DNA of 64,000 bases from Plantago elongata. Taxonomy: Eukaryota; Streptophyta; Magnoliopsida; Lamiales; Plantaginaceae. Made by a program: the position numbers and the translations under genes. Below the pieces are notes generated by a model. It was not told the DNA's origin, did no database searches, and was given only the letters and a program-made list of their open reading frames with translations. How positions within the stretch are numbered: the stretch's first letter is position 1; every line of letters starts with the position of its first letter. Shown here piece after piece: positions 1-11,252 of the stretch. The stretch is from assembly GCA_036897095.1 (NCBI GenBank), contig JAYMSP010000178.1:1-64000 (forward strand), given 5' to 3'.

Positions 1-70
1 CCTCGTCCAACCGATAAACTAACACCGCCACTAACATAAAATTCAATGGTTCCGGTGAGAGCTTTCGTCG

Positions 71-262
71 GAGCTATTTTATAGCTCTGATGAGAATTGT
101 TTTAAGGCGCTCCGATTTGGGGCTGTTAACAGCCCTAAATCGGTGGGGTTGTTTCACATCTTCAAATTGGAGTTGTTGCAACCCCAAATTGGTGTTGTTG
201 CAACCCCGATTTGGGGCTGTCAAACAGAGATTCATAACTCCGACGAGAGCTAATTGTCGCCG
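71..262. repeat. cluster of short palindromes, family 1
   Basis: Several 15-20 bp near-perfect inverted repeats follow one another: GAGCTATTTTATAGCTC at 71-87, GGGGCTGTTAACAGCCC around 118-134, and GTTGTTGCAACC-type palindromes around 168-210. The spacers are themselves related, repeating variants of CCAAATTGG and CGATTTGGGG. A second cluster with the same GGAGCTG/CAGCTCC theme lies at 3400-3600, so this is probably part of a repeated element rather than chance. I see no coding sense; the short frames across it are low-complexity. Confidence 0.6.
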
Positions 263-648
263 GAGCATACTCGGGTCTCCATCCATTGGAGACCCATCTA
301 AAACTTTTCATGGGTCTTCAATGGAGGAGTTAATTTTGTAAATTTTAATATATATAGGTTCAATTTGTAAAGTATAAAAATATTGTTAAAGTTATTTTTA
401 CTTTGTTAGTCTACTACTATAAGGTTCAAATTGATTTTTAAGTTAATTACAAACAAACCCAGTCAATATGAATTAATAAAACCTTAATTAATGACATGGC
501 AGTCCATGTCAGTGTTTGACGTGTGTTTCCGGTGAAGTTCAGAGATGACATCATCTCCGACGTTGACTAATGGGTTCATATGTAATTTGATCTAATACTC
601 AGTATAATTTTTGGAATAATTTGTAATTGTTCAAATATCGAGTATCAA

Positions 649-894
649 TTTGTAAATAGGGCATCTAGGAGGGGTGGTTTTGTAAATATCTGTTATAATA
701 TAATAGTAAAATTGAGATTGACTAGATGATAACTCAATAATTTGAATTGTACTCCTCCGTCTCAACTTCATTTGTAAATAGGGCATCTAGGAGGGGTGGT
801 TTTGTAAATATCTGTTATAATATAATATTAAATCGAAATTGATTAGATGATAACGCAATAATTTTGAATTGTACTCCTCCGTCTCAACTTCATC
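649..894. repeat. 122-bp tandem duplication
   Basis: Two adjacent copies (649-770 and 771-894) both begin TTTGTAAATAGGGCATCTAG and both end with an ACTCCTCCGTCTCAACTTCA-type Stowaway-like terminus. They differ at a handful of positions, so the duplication is fairly recent. The sequence after copy two (to about 955) continues as Stowaway-like DNA ending in a TATGGAGTAT-type motif. Confidence 0.85.
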
Positions 895-1261
895 TTCCCG
901 TATTTTATTTTAGTTCCTCTTAACTTCATCTCTCAAGTCAAAACGTATGGAGTATTACAGAAAAATCTATGAAGTATAAAGAAATTAGGGGGACGTTCCA
1001 CTAGGTTCTCATCTTAGTTTCACCTGGTTATATATTGTTGTCTAGTGATGTGTAAATGAGTTGTAAAATATAAGTATATGATAATGTAAATTCATTTCCG
1101 AATTGGTCACAAATTCACCATTTAAAATTTAACTATTAACACAATTAAATCCAATGCAGGGATTACTTTGAACTAAGGTTTTGAGATTAGGACATTGATA
1201 TTGGCTCATTTGTCTAGTTCATAGATAACGTATCTGGAAACGGATGAAACCTAAACACATA

Positions 1262-1517
1262 CTCCTTTCGTCCCATCAAACTTCATACATTAAAATTAAC
1301 GTTTAGTTCTATACGAAAAATTAAAATAATGATAAAAATTAAAAATAATGGGAAAAAGTATAATTTTAATGATAAAATGTATAATTTTTGTGTAAAGTTA
1401 AATATTTTTATTATTTATTAATGGTGGAGTAACTTTCATTTTTAGTAATGTATGAAGTTTGATGAGACAGTTAAAAGTGATAAATGTATTAAGTTTGTCG
1501 GGCGGAACGGGAGAGAG
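1262..1517. mobile_element. Stowaway-like MITE (Tc1/mariner type)
   Basis: A non-coding 256-bp element flanked by TA on both sides. The left end reads CTCCTTTCGTCCCATCAAAC and the reverse complement of the right end starts CTCTCTCCCGTTCCGCCCGA; both continue into the same AAACTTCATACATT / AAACTTAATACATT stretch. The CTCC..CGTCCC terminus and TA target duplication are the known hallmarks of plant Stowaway MITEs. An additional internal copy of the ATGTATGAAGTTTGATGAGA arm lies near 1450. Confidence 0.75.
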
Positions 1518-3250
1518 TAGGAGTAAATTGATCTTGCCGTATCCCATTAATAATTAACTTCTGGCACATCCATATCATTAGTAAATCAAGTGTTATGTCT
1601 AATGTTTTACATGACTTATTGTCCGTTTCATCTTATTTGACTAGTCAACTTATATGGTAGGTGTGAGTGTGTGAGTGTGATGTTGGAAGAATATGAAGTG
1701 ATGCAATATATTTATGAATAAGATATTTTATATATGTTCCTTTTGCTTAGAAGCCTTCACAAACGAAATATTTAATTTTATTTAATTTGTTAGATAGAAT
1801 TTAATCTTTAATTATACCAGAAATATATATTTTGAACTTATTTTATGAGTATTTCGTATGGCACGGAGTACGTAGACGAAGAAAAGTAAGTTAGTATGAG
1901 GTGGATTATGAATAGGGTAAGGTTTGAGGTGGTGGAATTGAATAAGTACGTAGGGTTGCAAAGTGAAAATTGGCAATTGAGGTAATCGCTGAGCTCAGGG
2001 CGTGCACCACGTGTAAGAAAGATAATCAAATTTCCCTTCTCTTCCTCTCTTTCTTGTCTTTGTTGACTTCGACCCCAATTGTGTCGACATAATTCGTCCA
2101 TCCTTACTTCAATTAATATAAAATATCATAAGTGATTACACGACATTCCCATTATTAAAGGGAAAAGAGGGAAAAGAATGACATCCATTTCTCATCGGAC
2201 AAAAGATTTATGTCAATTATCATTGGAAGCCTGCACAAAAGGAAAAGGAACATGGTCGTATTCTTCATCAAAGGTGAAGGAAAGAAAAGAAAACAGAAGA
2301 TTAGATTAGATAAGAAAGTAGAATAAGACTGAATCATGCCAAGAAATAAATTGAAATTGTTATCTTCCTCATGAGATGGAAAAATCTTAAACTAAATGAA
2401 CATTGAGGTAATCAACATATTATTGTATTTTTGGCATGAGAGTTAGAAAACATCCTATAATGTAATTAACACATCCATCACGTGCCTCAAATTAACGAGA
2501 GTATTTTTATAAGCATTGGTAGGTAAATAAATAAAAGGTTAGTTGTTACTCTGACTAGAGACTTCAGGGTTCTTTTTTTAGATGGTAAAGATAACTTCAA
2601 TGCTTGACTTAATGGTTGGAAGTTAGGGAAACGTCTTACTAACTGAGTTGTATTTAATTGTCAGAGACTTCAAACTATAACACAAGCCACAAGGTTTTGA
2701 AAGAAATATTATAATTAAGGCGGATAAAGAAGTTATGGCTAAATTTATTTTTTAAGTTATCCCAACTTATGTTATGGTGTATTCTGAATTGTCGAAGCAT
2801 CTTATTCATGAGTTTTATTATATAATAGTGACTAGTCAATGGCCTGTTGATACTCGACAGGGCATGGAGACAAAACTCAAAATAAAAAATATGTAAATTA
2901 TATAATCGAATTATTGAAATTGACAATAATCGTTAAACTAAAATGTGCCAAAAATCATGATTTAATTACTTGAGGACTTCCCACATTGCATCCGAAGTAT
3001 TCTATAACTATAAAAGTTCACAAAAGTTGAAGGAAAAATTACAAAAATTACCTCTAAATATGACCCCTTTCTACATTCAATCCCAAATTGACGATTATTA
3101 CAAATTTGTCAAAAATTAACAAATGAATTACATCTACACCCAAAGGTCAACTTTTTCACCGATTTTATCTTTACTTTATAATTAAAATTTTATATTAATT
3201 GAAAATATTACAAAATTAGCTATAGAACTTATAACTCTTGTAAATAAACA
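1518..3250. other. AT-rich intergenic DNA, nothing recognised
   Basis: No coding region, RNA gene or element end could be supported. The short open frames on the minus strand here (around 1838-2926) are low-complexity, start nowhere sensible and match no family I know. Confidence 0.5.
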
Positions 3251-3399
3251 CCCAAAATTTTACTTATTAGTATTTTGACCCTTTTACCCCACCACAATCT
3301 TCCACACCGCACCACCATCTCTAACCGCCAATTTCCACCACCTACATCTTCTTCATAATCCCAACCGAGAGTACCTAGCTAGCCTCCAATTTCTTCAGT

Positions 3400-3610
3400 C
3401 CGACGAAGCTGTAAAGCAGCTCCATATCGAAGCTATCAAAAAGTTTCGATCTGGAGTTGTAATTCAACTTCCGATCGAGAGCTGGTAGCAGCTCCACTGG
3501 AGCTGTATTTTACAGCTCTACAACTCTATTGGAGCTTTAAAATACAACTCCAGATACGATATGGAGCTATAAATACAACTCCTATCCAAGCTTTAAATGC
3601 CCGAGCTGTT
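3400..3610. repeat. cluster of short palindromes, family 2
   Basis: A run of imperfect palindromes built on GGAGCT..AGCTCC: GAGCTGGTAGCAGCTC near 3480, GGAGCTGTATTTTACAGCTC near 3499-3518, GGAGCTTTAAAATACAACTCC-like near 3534, and a further copy near 3563. The spacing is 20-40 bp. It sits just beyond the 3' side (minus strand) of the Helitron helicase remnant and resembles the cluster at 71-262, so both may be sub-terminal DNA of the same repeat family. Confidence 0.6.
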
Positions 3611-3689
3611 ACTCCGGTACAAGGCAGCTTTTCCCAAAGTAAAATGGAGAAGGGGTGATGACGATGGAGGTGGTGGAAGATGGTTGGTG

Positions 3690-4510
3690 GTTGTGGGGTT
3701 CTTCGACATGACAAACTGATTTATCTCATCAACTATTTCATATGTAGGTGCAAGGACACGCCAATGATGAAAATATTTTGGGTCCATTCATGGATTGACT
3801 GAGTGTTGCAACAACAAAGGGTATGTACCACAGACTATGGTTGAAATGGGATGACCAATTACTTCTCGAAGAAGTAAATCTTCGGGGATTTTGATATCAA
3901 CCCTGTCGTCATTAGGAATATCCACTCAACAAATTCTTTAGTCTCCTAAATCTCGGAAGATGACGAACCGGGTTGTGTAGCAACAAATTAGACGTTGAAA
4001 AAATATAAGTTAACATGAAAAAGTATAAGGATACCATATAAATCAAATGAGTACCTGCAATCGCATGTTCTTCGTGAGCTGAAACACCTTGCGTGCATCA
4101 TAGCGGAGTTCACGATATCATACCTACTACCTCCTGGAATAACATGCCAACTCTATCGGGCAAAGTTCTATCAAATATGTCATATCCTACCCCTATAAAG
4201 AAGTAGTGATGCGATCCTACTGGATGCACCTGGAAGTACAATATCTCCTCTAGCCCTCAAACCAGAGCACAAAGTTCTCCTTACAAAGGTCTTTCCCGCA
4301 CCTCTGTAGTTGTATAGGAAGAATACTCCTCCGTTTCGGGCATCAACAACAGACATAATCTTCTCATATATGACATGTTGCTCATCAATCAAGCGTGGGT
4401 ACAAACCATCTTGCTCAACTCTCATTGAATCTCTATCATAAAACATCTCATCAGCGATGAATGAATTTGTAGCATTAGCAACGATAAGCCTTGTGTTATT
4501 GACAAGAAGC
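3690..4510 (-). pseudogene. Helitron Pif1-type helicase remnant
   Basis: Minus-strand translation gives the start of a Pif1-like Helitron helicase: LIDEQHVIYEKIMS, then GGVFFLYNYRGAGKTF (a Walker A that is normally GYGGTGKT), then GLRARGDIVLPGASSRIASL, all between 4446 and 4180. Further on, in other frames, come a GGSRYDIVN stretch and QLTKNMRLQ ending at 4055, followed directly by a GT that could be a splice donor. Near 3787-3700 lies MDPKYFHHWRVLAPTYEIVD, the family's conserved DPKYF..ILAPT segment. The order matches Helitron helicases but the frame changes at least twice and the Rep part is absent, so it is a decayed fragment. The element's own termini were not located. Confidence 0.8.
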
Positions 4511-4593
4511 CTGATTAATATTCCTCAGAAGCATTATCATACACGTAACTTTTAGGACAATTTCATGGTTCGACAATCTAGAGTAATTAATGA

Positions 4594-4803
4594 TATTTGT
4601 AGTTTTCACGGTGACAAAAAAATTCGAGATTGTTCTCATTGTCATCTTCCCAATCAATGATATACCCTAAGGCCGAGCATAAACGGATTGGATCCGGATA
4701 TTTGTAGTTTTCACGGTGACAAAAAAATTCGAGATTGTTCTCATTGATCTTCCCAATCAATGATATACCCTAAGGCCGAGCATAAACGGATTGGATCCGG
4801 ATC
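4594..4803. repeat. 106-bp tandem duplication
   Basis: Copies at 4594-4699 and 4700-4803 both begin ATTTGTAGTTTTCACGGTGA and end in GGATTGGATCCGGAT. The second lacks two bases but is otherwise almost identical, implying a very recent duplication in the DNA upstream of the Helitron helicase remnant. Confidence 0.9.
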
Positions 4804-5022
4804 AATAAATTTTATGTGGTATTCGTGTCTATGTCTTCTCAAAATCCAGGCTCTAACTCGTACCGGTCCATTCCTGTAAAAGTAATGCATTAAAAATATA
4901 CAATGCATATTTATTCCTCCTTATTACCATAGTCATTCATTCCCACAATCCAATTATTGTGGTTTTAAAAATATGGTTCATCCCATATTTATTCCTCCTT
5001 ACCATAGTCAGTCATTCATGTA

Positions 5023-5206
5023 TACTATCTCCATCCCAGTTTCATCTTTCCGCAATTCATTTTTGGTTCGTCCCAATTTCATCTTCCCATAATTTAAATG
5101 AAAAATCGTACTCATAATTTATACACTATATCTCTTACTTTAATCACTTTTCTCTTAAAATCTATACACGGGACCACGTGAAGATCAAATAGGGACGGAG
5201 GGGCCG
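5023..5206. mobile_element. Stowaway-like MITE
   Basis: The left end CTATCTCCATCCCAGTTTCA and the right end (reverse complement begins CCCCTCCGTCCCTATTTGAT) are the degenerate CTCCxTCCGTCCC termini of this family. A second internal arm, CGTCCCAATTTCATCTTCCC, near 5069 suggests partial internal duplication. There is no coding capacity. Confidence 0.6.
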
Positions 5207-6150
5207 GGTAGCATACATCTCCTACTGCTCCACCACCTTCGCCACTAATTTGTTCCACTATCTTGTTGATATTGAGGTCTTGGTTGTGAGTTGTCGATAT
5301 ACTTCTAGTGCTTAGAAATTGTTTTTTTAATTTAGTTAAAAGGTACCTGGCTAGAATAGGTCCAGTCCGGATTGACCCAAATTTACCTGATTCCTAATGT
5401 GTCGTCCTACCTTAGGAAGAAGGAGTGATGCAATCCCATTGGAAGTACAATATCTCCTCTAGCCCTCAAACCAAAGTACAATATTCTATAGGAAAAGTTC
5501 TTTCATTCCCTTAGTGGCCATAAATACTCCGCCATTTTCATAATGATATAGATAGATAGTGATGTGAAGGATAATGCCACATCACCATGTTACATGGCTT
5601 CACCACAAGGTTTGAAAATGTTTTATTTTCATAATGATATAGATAGGTAGCGGTGTGTAGGTAGTGATTTTAGGTGATCCTTCGGTACAAGGGTGTTTCA
5701 AATTATCGGAGTATCTTATTCATGAGTTATCATATACTACTGATACGTTGATATTGATTGCCTTCTAAATTAATCCTCCTATATTGAATTCTTTGGTGTT
5801 CGGAACTTGGAACGAATATCAACACACTTTGTTTCCAGTCTAAAAAAGAAATAATTCTTTAATTAATTTATTTTATTCTATTCTCTATAATTTTAAGAAT
5901 ACACACAGTAGTATCATTGCACATATTTTAGTTTGATAAGAGGATCATAGTAAACTTTTGGTACAACTCGATGAGTTCCCAAAAATCAAAATTTTGTGAT
6001 TTATATGGTAAGTTATTAATGAACGATGGAAAATATCAAAATAGTCAAACAATTTCCTCAGAATTTGGGAAGAAAGAAATAATGGTCGTGGATAATTGCC
6101 GATTAGACAATATCCCCTAATAATTGGATCGACATTAAACATAATAAAGA
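5207..6150. other. intergenic DNA upstream of the SDR gene
   Basis: AT-rich sequence with scattered partial repeats of the 5380-5480 and 4180-4260 Helitron-side sequence (the 'agtgatgcratcc..tggaagtacaatatctcctct' theme appears in both), so it probably holds more Helitron debris. No gene is visible. Confidence 0.5.
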
Positions 6151-6160
6151 ATTCGAACTC

Positions 6161-6167
6161 TATAAAA
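6161..6167 (+). promoter_or_regulatory. probable TATA box of the SDR gene
   Basis: TATAAAA lies 84-90 bases before the ATG at 6251, which would place the transcription start near 6190 and give a 5' leader of about 60 bases. It is the only good TATA match in the interval. Confidence 0.6.
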
Positions 6168-6250
6168 CGATCACCACTCTTCTTCACTCACTCACACTTT
6201 TGACAATCAATCAAACACAGAGACTCTAGAAACCTCTAAAAGAGAAGAAG

Positions 6251-9225
6251 ATGAAAACCGTTGCTGTAACAGGAGGATCTGGTTACATTGCCTCATGGAT
6301 CATCAAATTCCTCCTCCAGCGTGGCTACACGGTCAAAGCTTCCGTTCGTTATCCTGGTACACCGGTTCATCTCCATCTCCATTTTTATTTCCTTTTTTTT
6401 TTTTTTCTAATCTCTTAATCGCTACTGATTGTTGAATGTTTTAACCGAATATAGATCGATAAGCTAAGTATTTTGTTGTTGAATGTTATGATTGAGTGTT
6501 GATTGATGAGCGAAGTATTTTTTTGTTGGATGTTATGATTGAATATTGATCGATATTTTGATTATCTGTAGATGATCCAAAGAAGACTGGTCACTTGCTT
6601 GCGCTTGAAGGAGCTAAGGAGAGACTCAAGCTGATCAAAGCAGATCTGCTTGATGAAGGATCGTTTGATGCTGTTTTTGAAGGCTGTGATGGTGTTTTCC
6701 ACACTGCATCGCCTTTTTTCCTCGAAACTAACAATCCTGAGGTACCGTACTGATATCTGATAGAAGATTTGTTAGGTTTTGCTGCTGATTTTGTGGATTT
6801 TGTTTATTATGCCTTTGCAAATAGGGCTAGAAATGAATTATTCACTTGTGCCTCGTTTATTGTGCTGGTGTGCGTTCCTTGTTCATCTGTTCCTGGCGAA
6901 TGACACGGATAGAGTTTTGTTTACGAGATACGATGATTTAGCTGGTTTAAACTGATATGTGGAGCGTTTAGACGAAATTGTGAACACTATTTCGCAATAG
7001 AAGCGTTATGTTCCTTTCGTTCTCCTACACATAAATAGAAATGGTTCTATGTTTTATATTAGCGTATAGGAAATCGGAATACATGATCGTTGTGAAAGGA
7101 TTTGAATGTTGAAACTAGACTAGTGAATGTTTAACCTACATGTGTGAGAAATTATTGTGACTAATCATGCTTGGATTATCTGAATCAGAAGCGTTTTTTA
7201 TTATCCGCGATGTCCGACCATTTGTAACTCAAGTCAGCTTTGTTTCAACAGGATGATTTGCTTAACCCAGCGCTTAAGGGAACTTTGAATGTGCTTAATT
7301 CAGTTGTAAAAACTCCATCTGTTAAAAGGGTTGTGCTGACATCTTCAGAAGCTGCTGTTTCTTTCAATGGAAAACCACGCACACCTGAAGTGGTTGTTGA
7401 TGAGACTTGGTTCTCTGACGAAGTCTTTTGCAGAGAGAATAAGGTCAGTTCCTGCTCACCTAGTTATATTATCTTCTGAAACATTGATGATTTAAGGTTG
7501 CTAAATCTTTAGGCATTGTACAATTTTGGTTGGCTTACCTTTGATGATGTGAATTTGGTTATTGTTTCCACTTAGCCATGTGTTGTTGTGTAGCAGATGT
7601 AAACACTCAGTATAGAGTATACACTAGGATTCACCATATAGTAAATTAGTAATAAGTAACTGATGCAATAACTAACCTGCAATTACTCTTTTGCCTCTTG
7701 TTGAATAAGTTTCCCCAAAAAATTTATGCAAGCATATTGTTTGACAAGTGTATGCATGCATGTTATATTTTTACTATTTCTTGAATTAAATCAAGGCACT
7801 GCCTGTACTCAGTTCCTGTTCTAGCATGGCTGACATTTCAGGATGAAGGGAATTAGGAAGAAATTAACGAATCTAGCAGTTTGTGGCGGACTTCTTTATT
7901 TGCTTTAGAACAAACTGTTTAACTGATATCCATCATTCTGTTGTTCTCATTAATCTTTTTATTTTTATCATGACTTACTTTCCTATATGTTCCTCTCACA
8001 TTTTATTTGTGTATTTGCTTCTACCAGCTTTGGTATGTGCTCTCAAAGACATTGGCAGAATCTGCTGCCTGGAAGTTTGCCAAGGAAAAGGGCATTGATT
8101 TGATTTCCATGAACCCTGCTTTGGTTGTTGGTCCCCTTTTGCAGCCATCACTCAACACAAGTTCTGCTGTAGTCTTGGATTTGTTGAAGGGTAAGTAAGT
8201 CCTATAATCTGTGGAATAATTTTGCCTCCCCCTTATCTGAAAGGAGGCACTTGCTGTATTGTCACAAGGACTTGGTGTTCTATTTGATTATTTTCCTAAG
8301 AATATAATGTACTTGTGCAATCTATTTAGTATTTTGAGTGTTTTAGACAGCTAATTTACTGCTTATATTCTTTTAAAATTCAGAATTTCGTATGGAAATT
8401 GCTGCATTAGTAACATGGTGAGGAAAATGTCACACCTTGAACTTGATAATTTATGGAACTGTCTGTCTTTTTCTAATATACAGGTTCAGAAACATATGCA
8501 AACGTCAGTGTTGGATGGGTTAATGTGAAAGATGTTGCAAATGGACATATCCTAGCATATGAGACTCCATCAGCAAGTGGAAGATATGTCATGGTTGAGA
8601 GAGTTGCACATTACTCTGAAGCTGTGAAAATCTTGCGTGACTTGTACCCTGATATGAAACTCCCCACTAAGTAAGTAACATGATTATTATTGACCTTCAG
8701 TTTGCAGCTCAGGTTTCTCGAACCTAATTCATGTCTTGAATGCATTCCCACATCCTTTTCATTTCCTTTCGGCTAGTTTACTGCTTCAATACTTTAAAAA
8801 CTTCTATTGAAGAAGTCACTTGCTGTTACATTTCTTTTTCCTACTAAATCTTATGTTTCGCTTGTGCATTTACTGAATACTGAGTAATGATTAGCAATTT
8901 TGATTCTGATCTTGATGGGAGCTTAACTGTTTCTGTGCATTGTGTTTTTATGATGTACATGTATTCCATCTCCTGTAAACCAATCTCAGTGATGTCAATA
9001 ACTGTTACAACTTTACATGACTACAAGAGTCTAAAAACTTGTAATCATGGAATATTTACCAACTTATTATTGGTGAAATTTGGATACAGGTGCCAATCTG
9101 AGCCATTCCTTCCGATTTACCAAGTCTCGAAAGATAGGATCAAAAGCCTGGGTATTGAACTCACCCCTCTTGAAGTGAGCATGAAAGAAACCGTTGACAG
9201 CCTGAAGGAGAAGAACTTCCTATAG
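6251..9225 (+). CDS. phenylacetaldehyde reductase / CCR-like SDR, six exons
   Basis: NADPH-dependent short-chain reductase of the SDR108E (cinnamoyl-CoA reductase-like) group, probably cytosolic. Exons 6251-6356, 6572-6741, 7252-7443, 8028-8190, 8484-8670 and 9090-9225 keep frame across GT-AG introns and give 317 aa, the family's usual length. Residues 5-34 form the dinucleotide fold ([21 protein letters not shown]); the catalytic triad region shows TSS at 122-124 and Y159-x3-K163. The family signature reads [12 protein letters not shown], not the KNWYCYGK of true lignin CCRs, and the protein follows tomato/rose-type phenylacetaldehyde reductases closely ([26 protein letters not shown]). It therefore more likely reduces small aldehydes than feruloyl-CoA. 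The SSEAAV just after the catalytic serine has Glu where Ile or Met is commoner. The substrate is inference. Confidence 0.92.
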
Positions 9226-9390
9226 AAGTGTGACAGTCAACGTGTCCCATCAAAAGAATTTCTTGACTGCCATCATCTGTCAGAGCTTTGCATATGTGGT
9301 TGTTATTAGCAAGAGAAATAATTTGGCTAGCACTATCATATCATATAGGAGCTTTTCCATCCCCGATCTACATCCTGCTTTAACTTCCTT

Positions 9391-9396
9391 AATAAA
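9391..9396 (+). terminator. probable polyadenylation signal of the SDR gene
   Basis: AATAAA 166 bases beyond the TAG stop at 9223-9225, followed by T- and G-rich DNA; it fits a 3' UTR of about 190 bases. Confidence 0.5.
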
Positions 9397-10928
9397 TGCA
9401 TTTTAAAAGTCCGTGTTGCACTTGTTTGTTTGGTCCATTTGGATGAAATTTGGTTTTAGCTGTGGTTCGTTCAATGGTGCCTTTTGCATATGATGTGTGG
9501 CAAATTTGGTAATCGTAGACGTATCTCTCTTCCCGCTGCCTGGCAAGAGTTTCTTCAAGCAAATATTGCCACTGCTTTGGATGTTATAGCAGTCTGTTTA
9601 CCATAGAGCTAAAATTGAAAATTGAGTTTTATTTCTTTTTCAGGTATTCAACGTTAAGTAAGTTAATACTTAAATTTACAAAGAAATAATGGTAAATTAG
9701 TGTCAATGTGATCTTCAAGTGCACTAGCTTACTAACTGGCGAACTGAGTTTAATGCATCTAAGAGTGGAAATTAGGGTAAATCCTAGTTCATGATGGTAA
9801 TTATTTTAACTGATTTAATGAAATGACTACACTACTGAATTGAATGGGTTTGCATACGAAGAGAATATAGTCCAACTACTGAATTGAATGGGTTTGCATA
9901 CGAAGAGAATATAGTCCAACTATGCTATATGACATAAACTACGATGAAATTCGAATCATTCATAGATAATGGTTAAAAAGTGTTAATAGAGAACTATGAG
10001 CGCGAACACAAGGAACAAGAAAGGGAATCATGAGTCCAATGGCCTTTCTTTGGCATGTATCCGTTCCAAATCAAAGGAAGAAGTCTTAATGTTGAAAGAT
10101 TCTGATCACTGTGGAAATTAAAATTGTCAATATAATTGGATGATCACACAAGCCAAGAGCTGGATCCACCGATGGAATTGTATTTTCATTGGCTACAAAG
10201 CTTTAGAAAACAGGGAATTAGTCTTGAAAATTTCCCCTTTTTCTTTTGTACTAAGATTTTGTTGCTTCTTCAATATACATTTACATTAGTAGCTGTTTAA
10301 ATGTAACCGCTTTAACAAATCAATTAGTCATTTTCATTTTCTTAAGAACATGGTGTAATTGATAGAATTGTGATCCCACAAATGGGTGTCACTCTGTACT
10401 CCATAGTAATTCAATTGGTGTTTCAGTTTGCAAAAAAATTAGAATATTAATTGTAAATTGTAATACATAATTATGTTCGAAATAAATACATTTCAATTTC
10501 AAAGTGGTCGAGTAATAGATACTAATTGTCCCATACGGTCGTATGGAATAGTATTTATTATAATTTTGTTGAATAGTCCAGGTTCGTGCTGATCACGCGT
10601 TTGTTGCATAACCAAACTACGAAACCTGCTGCCTGCATAGTGTAAATAAATATAGTGTATAGTATCAAATTTATTTGAGGATTATTCCCCTAACCTTAAC
10701 CACAAGTATCTTACAACCACCAATCTAGTTACAAGTTGATAGTTGAGCACACATGTCACAACTCAATTGGGACACACCTGAATTTTGGGATAAGCAAATG
10801 GATCACATTTGTATGAATCACTATCACCCCATCACACACTTTTAAACATCTATCTTCCGACTCCAACAATTTATCACTAACCATTCTGCAGCAAGTATTT
10901 TTCGTGTCGCCATAACAAAAAAATTGCA
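9397..10928. other. intergenic DNA before psbTn
   Basis: No gene is seen. It contains a 44-bp tandem duplication at 9831-9918. The last 200 bases form the promoter of the photosystem gene and include a GATAAG (I-box core, a motif known from light-regulated promoters) at about 10789; no convincing TATA box was found. Confidence 0.5.
9831..9918. repeat. 44-bp perfect tandem duplication
   Basis: Copies at 9831-9874 and 9875-9918 are identical as read, each beginning ACTACTGAATTGAATGGGTT. Two exact copies imply a very recent slip or an assembly artefact. Confidence 0.9.
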
Positions 10929-11252
10929 ATGGCTTCCATGACCATGAGCCCCTCATTCCTAAGTGGCAACACCGGTGCCGCCCGACAGCTTCCCACCACA
11001 GCCCGTCGTGGTATTGTTCTCGTCAGGGCATCCAAGGAATCCGAGAAAATGGTTGTGAACACAAGGGAAGAAGACAGCAGCAAAACTAGGCGGGACCTGA
11101 TGTTTGCCATGGCAGCTGCTGCAGCTTGCTCTGTGGCTAATATTGCAATGGCCGACCCGGTGGGTGAGCCGAAGAGGGGTACCCCTGAGGCGAAGAAGAA
11201 GTATGCCCCTGTTTGTGTCACCATGCCGACTGCACGCATTTGCAAAAATTAA
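10929..11252 (+). CDS. psbTn: photosystem II 5 kDa protein, chloroplast precursor
   Basis: Single-exon gene for a 107-aa precursor. The first 30-35 residues are Ser/Ala/Arg-rich with hardly any acidic residues, as in a stromal transit peptide (ending around VRAS). A twin-Arg [22 protein letters not shown] stretch at about 54-75 is the thylakoid lumen targeting signal with an AMA-A cleavage site. The mature peptide of about 30 residues carries [20 protein letters not shown] and PTARICKN, with two cysteines, and matches the nuclear-encoded PsbTn extrinsic subunit of PSII. The ATG at 10929 is chosen because the transit peptide starts there; a second Met at residue 4 would make little difference. 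It is probably light-regulated. The twin-Arg signal implies Tat export, inferred from the sequence. Confidence 0.93.
   Translation: MASMTMSPSFLSGNTGAARQLPTTARRGIVLVRASKESEKMVVNTREEDSSKTRRDLMFAMAAAAACSVANIAMADPVGEPKRGTPEAKKKYAPVCVTMPTARICKN

Noticed and set aside
3526-3714. 62-codon minus-strand frame beside the Helitron remnant
   Set aside because: It overlaps the palindrome cluster and lies in a different frame from the DPKYF helicase segment; composition is His/Pro-rich noise.
8887-9089. Extension of the last SDR exon upstream as part of a 112-codon frame
   Set aside because: An acceptor at 9088-9089 joins the preceding exon in frame and restores the family sequence KLPTKCQSEPF; the upstream part is intron.
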